This document shows, piece by piece, positions 29,471 through 40,857 of a stretch of DNA of 64,000 nucleotides. A program made the position numbers and the translations under genes. How positions within the stretch are numbered: position 1 is the stretch's first letter; each line of letters opens with the position of its first letter. The notes under the pieces are model-generated. The model had not been told where the DNA came from. It ran no database searches and was given only the letters and a program-made list of their open reading frames with translations. This DNA is from Spirodela intermedia (Eukaryota > Streptophyta > Magnoliopsida > Alismatales > Araceae), in contig LR746280.1 in NCBI GenBank assembly GCA_902729315.2, positions 2,662,501-2,726,500 of the forward strand, given 5' to 3'.

Positions 29471-30319
29471 CCTCTCGGAAGACTGGACAACCCCCCCTCG
29501 ATCAATAAAAAAACAAAAGCGCTTCAAAAATTGCTAAGCAGCAGGTACAAAAACTCTACTGGAGTCCCTCCTCCCCGCCGCTCCCCACCATCAGACTCAT
29601 GCACCCTTCAACCATCACTTTTCTCCTGTCACTGCATCACACTGCTACTCAACGGCGGCGGCAGCGAGAGCTGCAGCAGGGGGGAATCTTTTGCGAGCTG
29701 TGCGATATTCCAGAAAAGGATATGCCGAAGCTGCTGCTGCGGCAGGACCTGAAGTTCTGCTTGATCAACTGATATCAAACACCAGCGACAGCAGAACACC
29801 TCGCCAAGCCTGGTGCACTCGTATTCTCCTGGATTTAAACGGGGAACAGCTTCACATATACTGTTACCTCCTGGCTACAAAGCTGCTCCCCTGAGGTGTA
29901 TCCACGAGGTCCACATGAGGTTCCTCCGGCTGAGACCTCCTTATCATTGACTGGCCGCGAGAGAATAGAAACCAGTTTGGGGAGGAAGAGAGGGCCACGC
30001 CAAGTTTTCTGAGGCATCAGATGCGGCCACGTCTCGAGATCAGAAGCCTGGAGGCGTGATCCATGGAAGAAGAAGGAGAAGAAGAAGAAAATGGAGATTC
30101 GAACTGTGCGGGTGCCGACGGAGCGAGCTTGGACCCTCGAAGACCACCATCGATCGGGTGGACGCCATCGCAGCAGCAGGGGACGACGACCCCACTCCTC
30201 GACGGTGATTGGCGATGTAGGAGAGAGAGAGAGAGAACGGAGAGAGAAGAGAGAAACAGACGCTGCGAGATAGTGAGAGAAAAATCCCCGCGTCCTCTAC
30301 TCCCTTCCAGCCGCGTCAA
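29471..30319 (-). other. Probable 5' leader and promoter region of the SPS gene
   Basis: Minus-strand CT-rich DNA at about 30200-30300 looks like a plant leader. Short ATG-led frames lie downstream (for example from about 30155 and 30061), which would be upstream ORFs if transcribed. No good protein match was seen on either strand. A leader intron ending at CTGCTTAG near 29537 is possible. All of this is inference from composition. Confidence 0.35.
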
Positions 30320-31600
30320 TGAAGATTTTATTTTCCTTCTTAATTCATTTATTTATCAGAAAACGGGTTTTAAATCCCCGTCCCCCCGATCTGATCGTAC
30401 GGTCGGGGAGGGGACACAGAAATAAGTCACCTCTGCTGATGGCTATCGTGAGCACCGTCCAATCAGGAAGTCAATCTAGACCGTCCGATCTCTAGAGTGC
30501 ACAGATTTAATGGACCTCAGGATGGAAGGTAGCCGTCAAATTTTTAGATATTTTCATTTTTTCGCGATTTTTTTATTCATATATATATATATATATAATA
30601 TTTGGAATAATATATTCCAAATATATTTATATAAAATTTATCATTTAATGTGAGACATAATTAACCTAAAAAATCGTTAAAATTTATCTCAAGCCGTGGA
30701 TGGCCTCATCCTTATTGGGCTGTTTTCGACTACGTTGGCCCATTAATGATTATGGGCCGGCCCAAATATTTACTTGGTAACTCAGGTACGGCGTTCCTTA
30801 AAAATAAGAAAAATAATAAAAATACGATTAGCGGTCGAGTGTGTGCGTAGCTAGGGATAATTGGGTTTAGGTCCCTGCAAGGCTGTCGTATTTTTTATTG
30901 CATTATAACCCTAAAAGATCGATAATGACGAAAAAGGTGTGAATTCATCGAGGACTCTTATTAATAGTTAAACGAAAATGTAGTTTCATTTAAAATAAAA
31001 AATATATAATTAATTAGCCTCGCATAAATGTCCCCTTTCTCACTACTTTCCTTGATTAAACCTGATCATCCTCTCCCTCGCTCTTTCTCCCCCCTCTTCT
31101 TTCCATATTACGATCATATCCAGAATTTATGGATGGGAATTTAACCTCAGGGATAATTAATGGATCTTCAGATCCCAATTAACAAAGAACGAGATTTTAT
31201 GGGGGTTAAAGACAAATTAATTCCCACTGATATAAACAGATCCTAAGCTAATGAATGCGTGCACGATTGAAGTGAGCTAGACGACTATCAGCACAAAAAA
31301 GAGATTTTTTTAATAATATACATAATTTCCAGGGACTTTTGATTAATCTTCATTGATTATTAATAATATATATATTTCGGAAAAATAAGGGGATTAATAA
31401 ATTCTCGCGGCGGCATCCACGTGTGGGCCATTGTCACGTCATTCACGAAGTACAGGCATTTTATTAATTACAATTAAATAGAGGTTATAAAAAATATTAT
31501 TACCCAGGAGGAGGGCCTCGATATTTCGTGGCGAGTAGGTATAGGTATAAACGAGAGCAGCAACGAGGACGACCGGTTCTGCATCCATCTCTCGTCTTTC
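30320..31600. other. AT-rich spacer between divergent SPS and RWA genes
   Basis: No gene was recognised. A TA microsatellite lies at about 30579-30600, next to a short palindrome around GGAATAATATATTCC. It separates two divergently transcribed genes and should hold both promoters. Confidence 0.6.
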
Positions 31601-31603
31601 TCT

Positions 31604-31609
<6 letters not shown>

Positions 31610-31641
<32 letters not shown>
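31610..31641. repeat. (CT)n microsatellite in the presumed RWA leader
   Basis: CT tract of about 32 bp, 530 bp before the RWA start codon, in a pyrimidine-rich stretch that reads as a 5' leader on the plus strand. Confidence 0.9.
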
Positions 31642-31644
<3 letters not shown>

Positions 31645-32174
31645 TCTTCTTCTTCTCCTTCTTCCTTGGAGACCAGTTCCGCCCACTCTGCTGCTGCGTC
31701 ATCGGAGAAGAGCGGCCTCCGCTGCAGGCATTTTCCTCTTCTGAAGCCATCTCCATCTGCCTCTGCGCCAGCTCTGTCGCTGTGTGTGTCGGTGGGATTT
31801 GCTTCGGATCTACTCTCTCTTTCTCTCTCTTTCCCCAACAAACTCTCTGGAGGGCTTCATAAATAGGCCTACAGCTCCCGGTCGGGGTCGCGGGCTTCGT
31901 GTGCGCTTCTCGTGAAGGCCCGTGCCTAGTTCCTGCCGTGGCCCGCGAGAAGGGATCCAGGGACGAGTGTCGGTCGCCGGATCACCCGCTTTTAGGTGAC
32001 CACTGTTCTCTCTCACATTGTTGTTTCTGTCCAGTGTGATATGCCCCTACCATTCTCCGGGCATATTCGAGTGAATTGGTGCCGACTTGTTTGAATCTCT
32101 CCTCGCTTTTTGTTCTTTTTCCTGCCTTGTTTTGCTTCTTACTTCTTCCTTCTTACCGTAGGGTGCGGAGGGAG

Positions 32175-35100
32175 ATGGTGGATTCGGGGCCCTTGACCCC
32201 TGGTCAGGTACAAATTTCTTCTTTTATTTTCTTGGCATGCTCAGTTTCGGATCTGGTTTTGATTCCTTCCCTCCGTTTCATCCACCCATTATTTGGTGGC
32301 ATCGGACCGTATCAGAGATACACTGTTTTTTTGGAATCTATTTCATTGTGAATTGAGATACTTGGGATATAGTGGAGTGTGTGTTCATTCTTTTTGTATT
32401 GCTTCCGAGATTTCTGAATGTTGGTACAACGGGGACTTCCATCTGATTGGATTCGTCTTCTTTTTGTTGAAATACCTACTACAGTTCCTGGGATGGTGAT
32501 CAGGGACCTAGCTGTTATAACGTGGATAGGACATTAGGGCTAAATAATCTTTTTGGTTGGGCTTTGATCACTTAACCATGAAAAACTTGTGCGAGCCTAA
32601 CATCCATTCAGCGATACCATCATAGTCACATAAGACGCCTTACGAGGGATTTTATGAAGATGGCTCTGGTTGATTTTTTTATTTGGTTCGGCTGTTATCA
32701 AGAAAAAAATTGCCTATCAGAGAAAGCTGTCTTATTTGAAAACGAAAAGTTATTTCAAGTGTAAACCCGAATCTGGCAGAGCACTTATCTAATCAATGGT
32801 TCGCCTCTCAGAAAACTTTTAACTTTAATTGTTCAAATGGGAATGCATGCTATCATTTCCATTAATGGTTTACCAAATGCCAGTAAAATTCAGGTTCAAA
32901 TTTCTTTTAATTCGTTTTTTTTTTTTTAGTATGAGTGAACGCAACTGTTGCTATTGTTGTTAAACTCTCCGAATAGCTAATCTCCCGTCTTCCCCGCTAC
33001 TCCAGGCATCTTCTGTGTTAAATCTAGGATATGATATCTCCTCAAGAGCTCTCTGGGCCAACAGCCCTTTGGCCATTATGCCTTATTCTCCATTGTATAC
33101 TGTGACTTGTTTCTCTTCATTAACCACAAATGCAACGTAATGCAAGATAAGAGTAAAACTTGACAACTTCAATTCTCCATACAACACAAAGTACATTCCT
33201 TTTGCAAGGAGCTCTACCAAGTCTCATAAAGTTCTGATAAAAAAACATATACCCATTGGAATCATTCACGACTTGTGCAAATGACAAAGTCTCTTGATCT
33301 AGGAATTACTGGTGGCTCATGGACAGGCACTCAGATCATGACCCCAAAATCTTTAAGTTAGACTAGGACTCCAACTATCCAATTTTAAGCAGTCTCTTGA
33401 CTTAGAAAGTTTAACCAACAATAAATTTTTCTTGAAGTGCAACGGTCTGGAAGCTGGAGAAGGCTTGTAAACTTATCTGTATATACGTAACGAAGGAACC
33501 TCTGATGAAAGGGAGTGAACATCCAAGTTCGTGATGAAAGGGAGTGATTCTAGTTCGCTAAAATCTGGATATCTTCTTGTGGTGATCTATTTTTGAATTA
33601 TCTGGGACCGAGAGAGGGGTTACTTTTTGAATAATTGACCGCAGATATAATCTCTGTTACTTATTCTGTAGATGTGAATATGAATTTGACATCCAAATTC
33701 GTGCGCATAATGTTCCACCTATGCAAAATTCATGATCCACTTATTCTGTTTATTCAAGGCTAACAGTTACTCGAGGTTTATTCATAATAGCTAGACGGAA
33801 AGAGATGAAAAAATAGACATACGTCCCAATTACAGTTCGGTTTCAAGATCAGATAATCACAAATCCCAGATGCTTTTTGGTCATTGGGGATTCCTATAAT
33901 TGGTCAAATAAAAGGGCTTATCCTTTTTTTTTGTCAGACATCTCTAACTATATAACATCGCTTCAAAATCAGATCAGTGATCTGTTAGGAAATTCTCCTT
34001 CTTGTGATACCATCTGAGGGAAAGATTTTGTGGAATGAGAAAGGAGCATCATGACTGTCGTAACAGTTGTTTCTGGAACTACACAAGGAAGAGCTAAGAT
34101 CAGTATCAATACCTGCCTAACCATTTGAATAATCTTGTTCTTTTGTAGGGTCATTCTCACAGCAATCTAGTAAAAAGTCCCATTCCCTGTATTGGTCTGT
34201 TGAGACATATGCAGGCAGAGGAAACGATTGACCACAAAAAAATGATTTATTAAGATGAAGATTTTTAAAATGGTTTTGGGTGATACTTGCAGAAAAAATA
34301 TTGCATGCACCAACTGTAATGGATGAACTTTCAAGCTATTATTATTGTTTAGCCTATTCCCTTGTTGCGAATCTCCCTTTTCTATTCTTTATAGGCTTTT
34401 TTAATATGTTTATATGATTGAGGGATGTGCATTATATTGTACCACTTAACGTTTTTTCTCTGGCAGGTGTCTTTCATTCTTGGTTATGTGCCTGTGTTTG
34501 TTGCTTGGATATATACCGAAGTGTTGGAATATAAAAAGTCGTCATCTCCTTCCAAAGTGTAAGGATCGCATAATTTCTTTTAGATCTGCTGGGAATGTTC
34601 ATACGTCTGGCATTGCTGATGTTGATTGTGGAATAAGTGCTAGATGAGTATGCGAATATAAGGTTGGTATGCACTTGTGGTACCATCCAGTTTCAGAAAG
34701 AAATAAAGGGCTATTGGTATTTGCCTCTTTTTGATTGAGGATTCTAACTACATTTTTCTCCACCCACTGTCTACGGTTAAGAACTTTGTTTTATAGAAAA
34801 TGAAGGTGAATGGCTTTGATAAGTTTGGAAATTTTATGAACCAGGGCATTGTTTGGTCCAATAAAAGAAACCCACCAGAGGCTGAAATTAGTTAACTATT
34901 TTTCAAATTGATGAACAATTTGTACTAAAATTCATTGCCACCGGACTTTTTTTTTTTTCCCATGAACCAGCTGAACTCATGTTTGCTTGGTTCATTCCTC
35001 TTTTCACATTTGATCTATCATTGTGGTAGTAGTTTGTTGGATGTTGTAGGACAAGGTGCTCCGAAGTTTGATAGGATATTAAAAATGTCCGCTCGTAGTT

Positions 35101-37769
35101 GCTTGCTATCCATAATATATGAACTCTTGTCCAATATGATTTGGATTCCTACCTTTTTAGTCAGGTAAAAATAGAAAATAATAAATTTTTGCATTCATCA
35201 AACATTCTCGACAATGTAGATTGCTTTGTAGAAGGAAAAAAAAGCATTATTATGATATCGATTGATCAATTGATTTCATTGATTTTAACTGCTTCTTCTC
35301 GGCATTCAGGGCGTGCCTCTTCTTAGGAAAGCATCTCATTAGATGTGAGATAAAGAGTTGTGTAGATTCCTGTGGTTAGTAGACATCAGGATCTTGCTCA
35401 AAGTGATCTAGGATGACTGCATCGATGTAGATTCACCCATCTGCATTTTAAGGGCGTCAACTCTTACCATTTAACTTTAACTTTTCAGACAATTTTCTTT
35501 GCTCATTCAACGTCAAGCGTTTAAACTTTCTTAATTCAAGATCTTTGGAGTGTTATATTCTGCTATTGCTTTATATCTCGTCCATAGAAGAGAGATGAAT
35601 TGGGGTCCACAGGCTTGTTAACAACCCTCTCTCTTTTGTCTCAGTCATTCAGATGTAAATTTGGTAGAGTTGGGAAATGAACCTGCAAAAGATGACGATC
35701 GAGCTGTTTTGCTTGAAGGAGGCGTGACAAAGTCTTCTTCTGTGGGATTTCAGAGTTCTTCTGTTCGAGAAAATTTAATCAAGTATAGAGTTTATATTTC
35801 TCTTGTTTCAATCAAGCTTTTTCTTTACACTTACTTTCATCAAATGCCTTCACTTCAGGTTTCTAAAAATGGATGAGCAATTCTTGCTTGGAAATCGTGA
35901 AGTTTTCAAGGCCATGTAAGATAATTGTCTCACAATTAAGTTTCCTTTTGTGGGCGTCTGTCAAATCAATTCATTTTCCTAGCCTTTGATTGCCCTTTCC
36001 AGACTATCGTCGTCTAGGCTACTCTGATATTTTTTTCTGATGTCTTTGGCCATGGAGATTCGTGACCGACTGAACTATGACTGTTTTTCAGGTCTGAATT
36101 TGGATTTATTCTGATCTATTTTTATTTATGTGACCGGACAAATGTATTTCCTCAATCGAATAAGGTATTTTTCTCTCTCCTCTGCGTAGGACCTGCTTTG
36201 TGTTATTCGTGATTATTGTGTTTGCTCCTGCCTTCGCCTCTTAAGGAAAAGTCGCCCCAAGCCAGACTTTGGTCTGGCTTTCAATATTAATAGACATGAA
36301 TCTTCTCCTTTCCTTCTATATTCTTTGTTCTAGGGGGTTTCAGATCTTGTCTCACTGCACACTCCTGCAGGGTTTACAGTCTATCTAAGTTAAAAAAGTT
36401 CATATTAGAACTGATATTTCAATTTATCAGGTCATTCGGCTTAAGTACTTTGGCTTAATTTTCTCAGAGCCTTTCACTAGCAACATAATTATTTCTAGTA
36501 TCCGAGGCTGCGGATCATGGGGCTGGGTTGTTGGGCTTTGAGAGCCCATTGACAGCCATGCATAGAATGTAGGATGCAGGTGTATCTGTCTCACCGTCTA
36601 TCTCTTGTACAGGGTATTGGATTGAACAGTGAAAGCTGTAGATTAAAGTTGTCACTGTAATTCAGCCATTCATCATGTTTCAGTGAATAACAGATAAATT
36701 TCCACATGTTAAGGCAAATGCATGCGACTACTGTATACACATATGCACGCATGTATATATGCATAGACGATTGTTAGTATCTAGATTCTTGCACATATTT
36801 ATTCAGAACATACGATTACTGTAGGTTCTCAGCTATCTTGCTCTTCAGTTCCAGACTAAATGCTTAAAATGAACCTATAAAAACCTTCCTGACCGACATG
36901 CATTAAAAACGAATGGATTACCCAAATGTTTCAGTTCCATATTGTACGTATGTTCTTCAGAATATCCAGATTTCTGTGGGATTCTGTCTCATTCGCTGTC
37001 TCCTGTAGAACTTGGGCTCACGTTCCCTTTCAATGATTCTGTACACCACGAGGTCTGGCAATATAGTAGAGTATGTTCTTCAATGCTGCTCCCAAATCTT
37101 CCTTATGAGGCCAGTAGAGACAAAGAGGAGTGGTTATCAGAATCACAGGGGAGGGAGAGGAGAATTACGGGTCATCAGATAGGGGAGTTGATTACCTGTT
37201 ATCTTTGCAGAACTGAGAGATGTGCTTGCCGAAGACTGTTCTACCCATTTTCTCTCACCATTTCTCACCATTGTTTGGCAGAGCTACAACCGGGACCTCT
37301 TCCTCTTCCTCTACATTCTTCTGATCATCGCATCAGCCTTGAGTTCTCTCAAGAAGCATGCCGACAAGTCAGCATTCTCTGGAAAGTCCCTGCTCTACCT
37401 GAATCGCCACCAGACAGAGGAATGGAAGGGCTGGATGCAGGTACCTCCATCCACATTGCCTCTCTTTCAATGACGCCACCTCACTCATTGATGAGGACCA
37501 AATGAGTTCTATTTTGGGCATTTTCTCACTGACCCGACGGGCATAACCCCAATCTGCAGGTCCTCTTCTTGATGTACCACTACTTTGCTGCGACAGAGAT
37601 ATACAATGCAATCCGCGTGTTCATCGCTGCCTACGTGTGGATGACCGGCTTCGGGAACTTCTCCTATTACTACATCCGCAAGGACTTCAGCCTTGCCCGC
37701 TTCTCCCAGGTGCGCCCATTGCCCCCTAGACCATCCCTTTCCCTTCACCTTTGGCCGTTCCTCATGTAC

Positions 37770-37819
<50 letters not shown>

Positions 37820-38319
37820 TTCCTTCTCTCTGTAAAATGCAGATGATGTGGCGGCTGAATTTTTTCGTGGCCTTCTGCTGCATCGTCCTGAACAACAACT
37901 ACATGCTGTACTACATCTGCCCCATGCACACGCTCTTCACCCTCATGGTCTATGGGGCGCTGGGCATCTTCAACAAGTACAATGAAGTGCCTTCGGTGAT
38001 TGCCCTGAAGATCCTGTCGTGTTTCCTTGTGGTGGTTCTGGTGTGGGAGGTCCCCGGCGTGTTCGACATGCTGTGGAGCCCGTTGACCTTCCTCGTAGGT
38101 TCGTATACCGATTTGGGCAATCCCCCGACTTCTCACCTCCTAACCCCTCTCGTGGCCCTCCCCGGAAAAATAACATCTTTTGTTCTGGGCTGCAGGCTAC
38201 AGAGATCCGGATCCTCTGAAAACAAAGTACCCTGTTCTTCACGAGTGGCATTTCAGATCAGGCCTCGATCGCTACGTCTGGATCATAGGAATGATTTACG
38301 CATACTTCCACCCAAATGT

Positions 38320-38356
<37 letters not shown>

Positions 38357-39777
38357 AAATGCTCAGGCGCAGGGCTCATTCCTTGGTGCTCTCTCTGTTG
38401 CAGATCGAGAAGTGGATGGAGAAGCTCGAAGAGTCTGAGACCAAGAGGAGATTAACCATCAAGACAGGAATCGTGACGGCCTCTGTCGCGGTCAGTAAGC
38501 CAGCAACAGTTTCTCCCTCGGACTGCTCCTCCGATCCACACATAATCTGATTGAATCCTCTCCCCTCCCCCTGTAGGTCGGTTACCTGTGGTACAACTAC
38601 ATCTACACGCTGGACAGGTTCACCTACAACAAGTTCCATCCCTACACGTCTTGGATCCCAATAACGTAATCACAAACACTTTCTCCAGATTCCTCGGAAG
38701 AACTTGATCTTGATCTTGTGTTTTCACTCCCCTTCCTGCTCATCTCCATCTGCAGCGTCTACATCTGCTTGAGGAACTTCACGCAGGAGCTGCGCAACTT
38801 CTCCCTGACCCTCTTTGCGTAAGTTGTCAAGAACACCACCCACTTCCCATTTTTTAGTCTGGTAGCTTATGGTCGCTCTTTCTTTGCGGCTCTCTGTAGG
38901 TGGCTCGGGAAGCTGACCTTGGAGACCTACATCTCCCAGATCCATATCTGGCTCAGGTACGACTTTTTGCCATAAAGTCAAATCTTAAGAAATCAGGATC
39001 AGGATGGCTGATCCACACGCGCCGTGCCGTCGTGCATATGCGTCATGCCACCGTGCACACGCGATGTGTCGCCGTGCGCATGCGCCATGGTGCCATCATG
39101 CATATGCGCCATGCCATGCCTGTCTGTGATGTCTGGCGAGGAACATACCCTTCTTTTTCTGGTAAAGAAGATGTGCCATCGCTGTTCTACCAAGAGGTTC
39201 CACAGCTTGCCTATTAGATTATTTGCCCAGATCAGGGCTCCAAGAATCTTCTATCTTGGAAGGAGATGAGCAGGCCCATGTTTCCTCCCCTTGATGGAAT
39301 AAAGCTTGATCTTGTGTTGTTATTGTTATACGCACAGGTCCAGCATGCCCAATGGTCAGCCCAAGTGGCTCCTCTGCTTCATTCCCGACTACCCCATGCT
39401 CAACTTCATGCTCACCTCGACGATCTACCTCTTCGTAAGCCTCCGCCGCCTCCCTGCCGCCACTCTTCCGCCACTCGATCTGCGAAGATTTGCATAATTT
39501 GATGCCTCTGAGGTTGTTTTGTTTTCCATGTTACAGATATCCCACCGGCTCTTCAATCTGACCAACTCGCTGAAGACGGCCTTCCTCCCCACCAAGGACA
39601 ACCACCGCCTGCTACGCAACATCATCGCCGGAGCCACCATCTCCGCCGCCCTCTACTCCATCTCCTTCATCCTCCTCCTCATTCCCAACCTGGCGGTAGG
39701 CCACAGTCATCCATCAACCTCCTCCCCAGAGCCCCCTTCTCCTAGCTGAGGCCAGGCTCTTCTTCTCCACAGGGATA
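32175..39777 (+). CDS. RWA: Reduced wall acetylation protein (RWA), 15-16 exons
   Basis: RWA proteins are Golgi multi-pass membrane proteins with a Cas1p-like acyltransferase domain, needed for O-acetylation of xylan and other wall polysaccharides. Exons: 32175-32207, 34467-34558, 35645-35782, 35859-35915, 36092-36164, 37282-37440, 37560-37709, 37843-38098, 38196-38317, 38404-38490, 38577-38665, 38756-38818, 38900-38956, 39338-39434, then 39537 onward. All junctions keep phase. The start [22 protein letters not shown] matches the family. Other hallmarks are [83 protein letters not shown] and [12 protein letters not shown]. The last exon either reads to TGA at 39747-39749 (561 residues) or splices at 39695|GTAGGC to CACAG|GGATAG (stop 39775-39777, 545 residues). 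The second length is closer to known RWAs. Intron 1 is 2.3 kb. Confidence 0.96.
37772..37816. repeat. (CT)n microsatellite in RWA intron 7
   Basis: A 45-bp CT tract that ends 26 bp before the intron acceptor, so it serves as an extended polypyrimidine tract. A similar tract (38322-38354) fills much of intron 9. Confidence 0.95.
39026..39112 (+). repeat. 21-bp minisatellite with alternating Y-R cores, RWA intron 13
   Basis: Four imperfect units run 39026-39046, 39047-39067, 39068-39088 and 39089-39112. Each has a 12-base strictly alternating pyrimidine-purine core: CGTGCATATGCG, CGTGCACACGCG, CGTGCGCATGCG and CATGCATATGCG. The array lies in the 381-bp intron between exons 13 and 14. Confidence 0.85.
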
Positions 39778-40273
39778 GGGGCTAATGGTCCACTACTAGG
39801 AGTCTGATCACAGCGGAAGCCGCCGCCACGGCCACTGCCACCGCCACGGCCACCGCCGCCACCACCGCCATTAAAGGAGATGCTGCAGTGAGGAGCCCAG
39901 TCGATGGGTGCATGTGGGCAAAGGGTCTGTGTGAGTGAGTATCTCTGCGTGTACAAACAGTTGTCAGCGAGGCATCTGGTCTTTGTGCAATAAATTGGGG
40001 ATTATTCATTCATGTATTCCTCCATTCTATTTTTGAACTTATTTAATCGTGATATATAATTCTTTTCAGATTTATTTTTTAAAAAAACAAAAAATAAGTG
40101 CCCACGATCACATGAAATCGAAGCCCATTGTACCCAAAAATAGATTTTTTTTCCTAAATTGAGTAATAAAATTAATTTTCTTAATTTAACCCAATTAAGT
40201 AACAAATAAATAAAATATCAGACCGATTAAAAGAATTGTAACGCAATAAGTAGTACGCTGATCCTCAAATTCT

Positions 40274-40498
40274 CTGAAATTCCCTTAAAATGGCGCAATA
40301 AGTACCAAATGTGGTATTTATGTAAGTATATCTGAATTATCTAAATAATTCTATTTAGTAAGTAAAATGCACGATAAATTCCCTCTAATTTAACCGTCTA
40401 ATTATCTAAAATCCCCCTTAAGATGGCGCAATAAGTACCAAATGTAGTATTTTTTATAAAAATACAATGCGAATTATCTAAATAATTCGATTTAATAG
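40274..40498 (+). repeat. Two direct copies of about 90 bp upstream of COR413
   Basis: Copies begin at about 40274 and 40406. They share ATGGCGCAATAAGTACCAAA, TGT(G/A)GTATTT, and GAATTATCTAAATAATTC followed by (T/G)ATTTA. A third fragment (CGCAATAAGTA) lies near 40242. They sit between the RWA 3' end and the G-box cluster. Confidence 0.85.
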
Positions 40499-40516
40499 TC
40501 TGGGGAAAAATCTAAA

Positions 40517-40697
40517 CACGTGTCAGATCGAAAAGGATGCGAAGTGAGAGACACATGGTGGATAAGCCTGGTGTCACGTGGACGGTAAATTCTCCACCAC
40601 GTGGCAGGGAAAAGGGACAGCCCACCGCGCGATGCCACGTGGTGATGAACCAACGGTCCGCCTAAAGCACGAGTCTTTGGGGGCTGAATGCCACGTG
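40517..40697 (+). promoter_or_regulatory. Cluster of five CACGTG G-boxes (ABRE-like)
   Basis: CACGTG cores lie at 40517-40522, 40575-40580, 40598-40603, 40636-40641 and 40692-40697. Four have the form (C/T)CACGTGG and one is ACACGTGTC, the classic bZIP/ABRE type used in abscisic acid, drought and cold responses. They stop about 60 bp before a TATA-like element, directly upstream of the COR413 gene. Confidence 0.8.
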
Positions 40698-40758
40698 GAA
40701 GAAAAAGCTTTCCCGGCCGGGCCCACCACCCGATATCGGAGATTTTTTTATCGGCAAT

Positions 40759-40766
40759 CTATAAAC
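40759..40766 (+). promoter_or_regulatory. TATA-like element CTATAAAC for COR413
   Basis: CTATAAAC lies about 60 bp 3' of the last G-box and about 90 bp before the first downstream ATG (40858), a normal spacing for a plant core promoter. Confidence 0.5.
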
Positions 40767-40857
40767 CGCAAAATTTGTTCCTCCATCTCCACCACCTCTG
40801 CCTGTCTGATCAGCGGTGCTCGAAGAGGAGGAAGGAAGACGAAGAGAGCGAAGAAGG

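Noticed and set aside
31439-31866. Arg-Glu or Ser-Leu rich frames around the RWA leader
   Set aside because: Translation of a CT/GA microsatellite; no conserved sequence on either side.
37509-38550. Long frames overlapping RWA exons 7-10
   Set aside because: They run through introns and CT repeats; the spliced RWA frame explains the coding signal.
39195-39210. miR396-like start TTCCACAGCTTG
   Set aside because: Only 11 bases agree with the miRNA and no foldback is evident.
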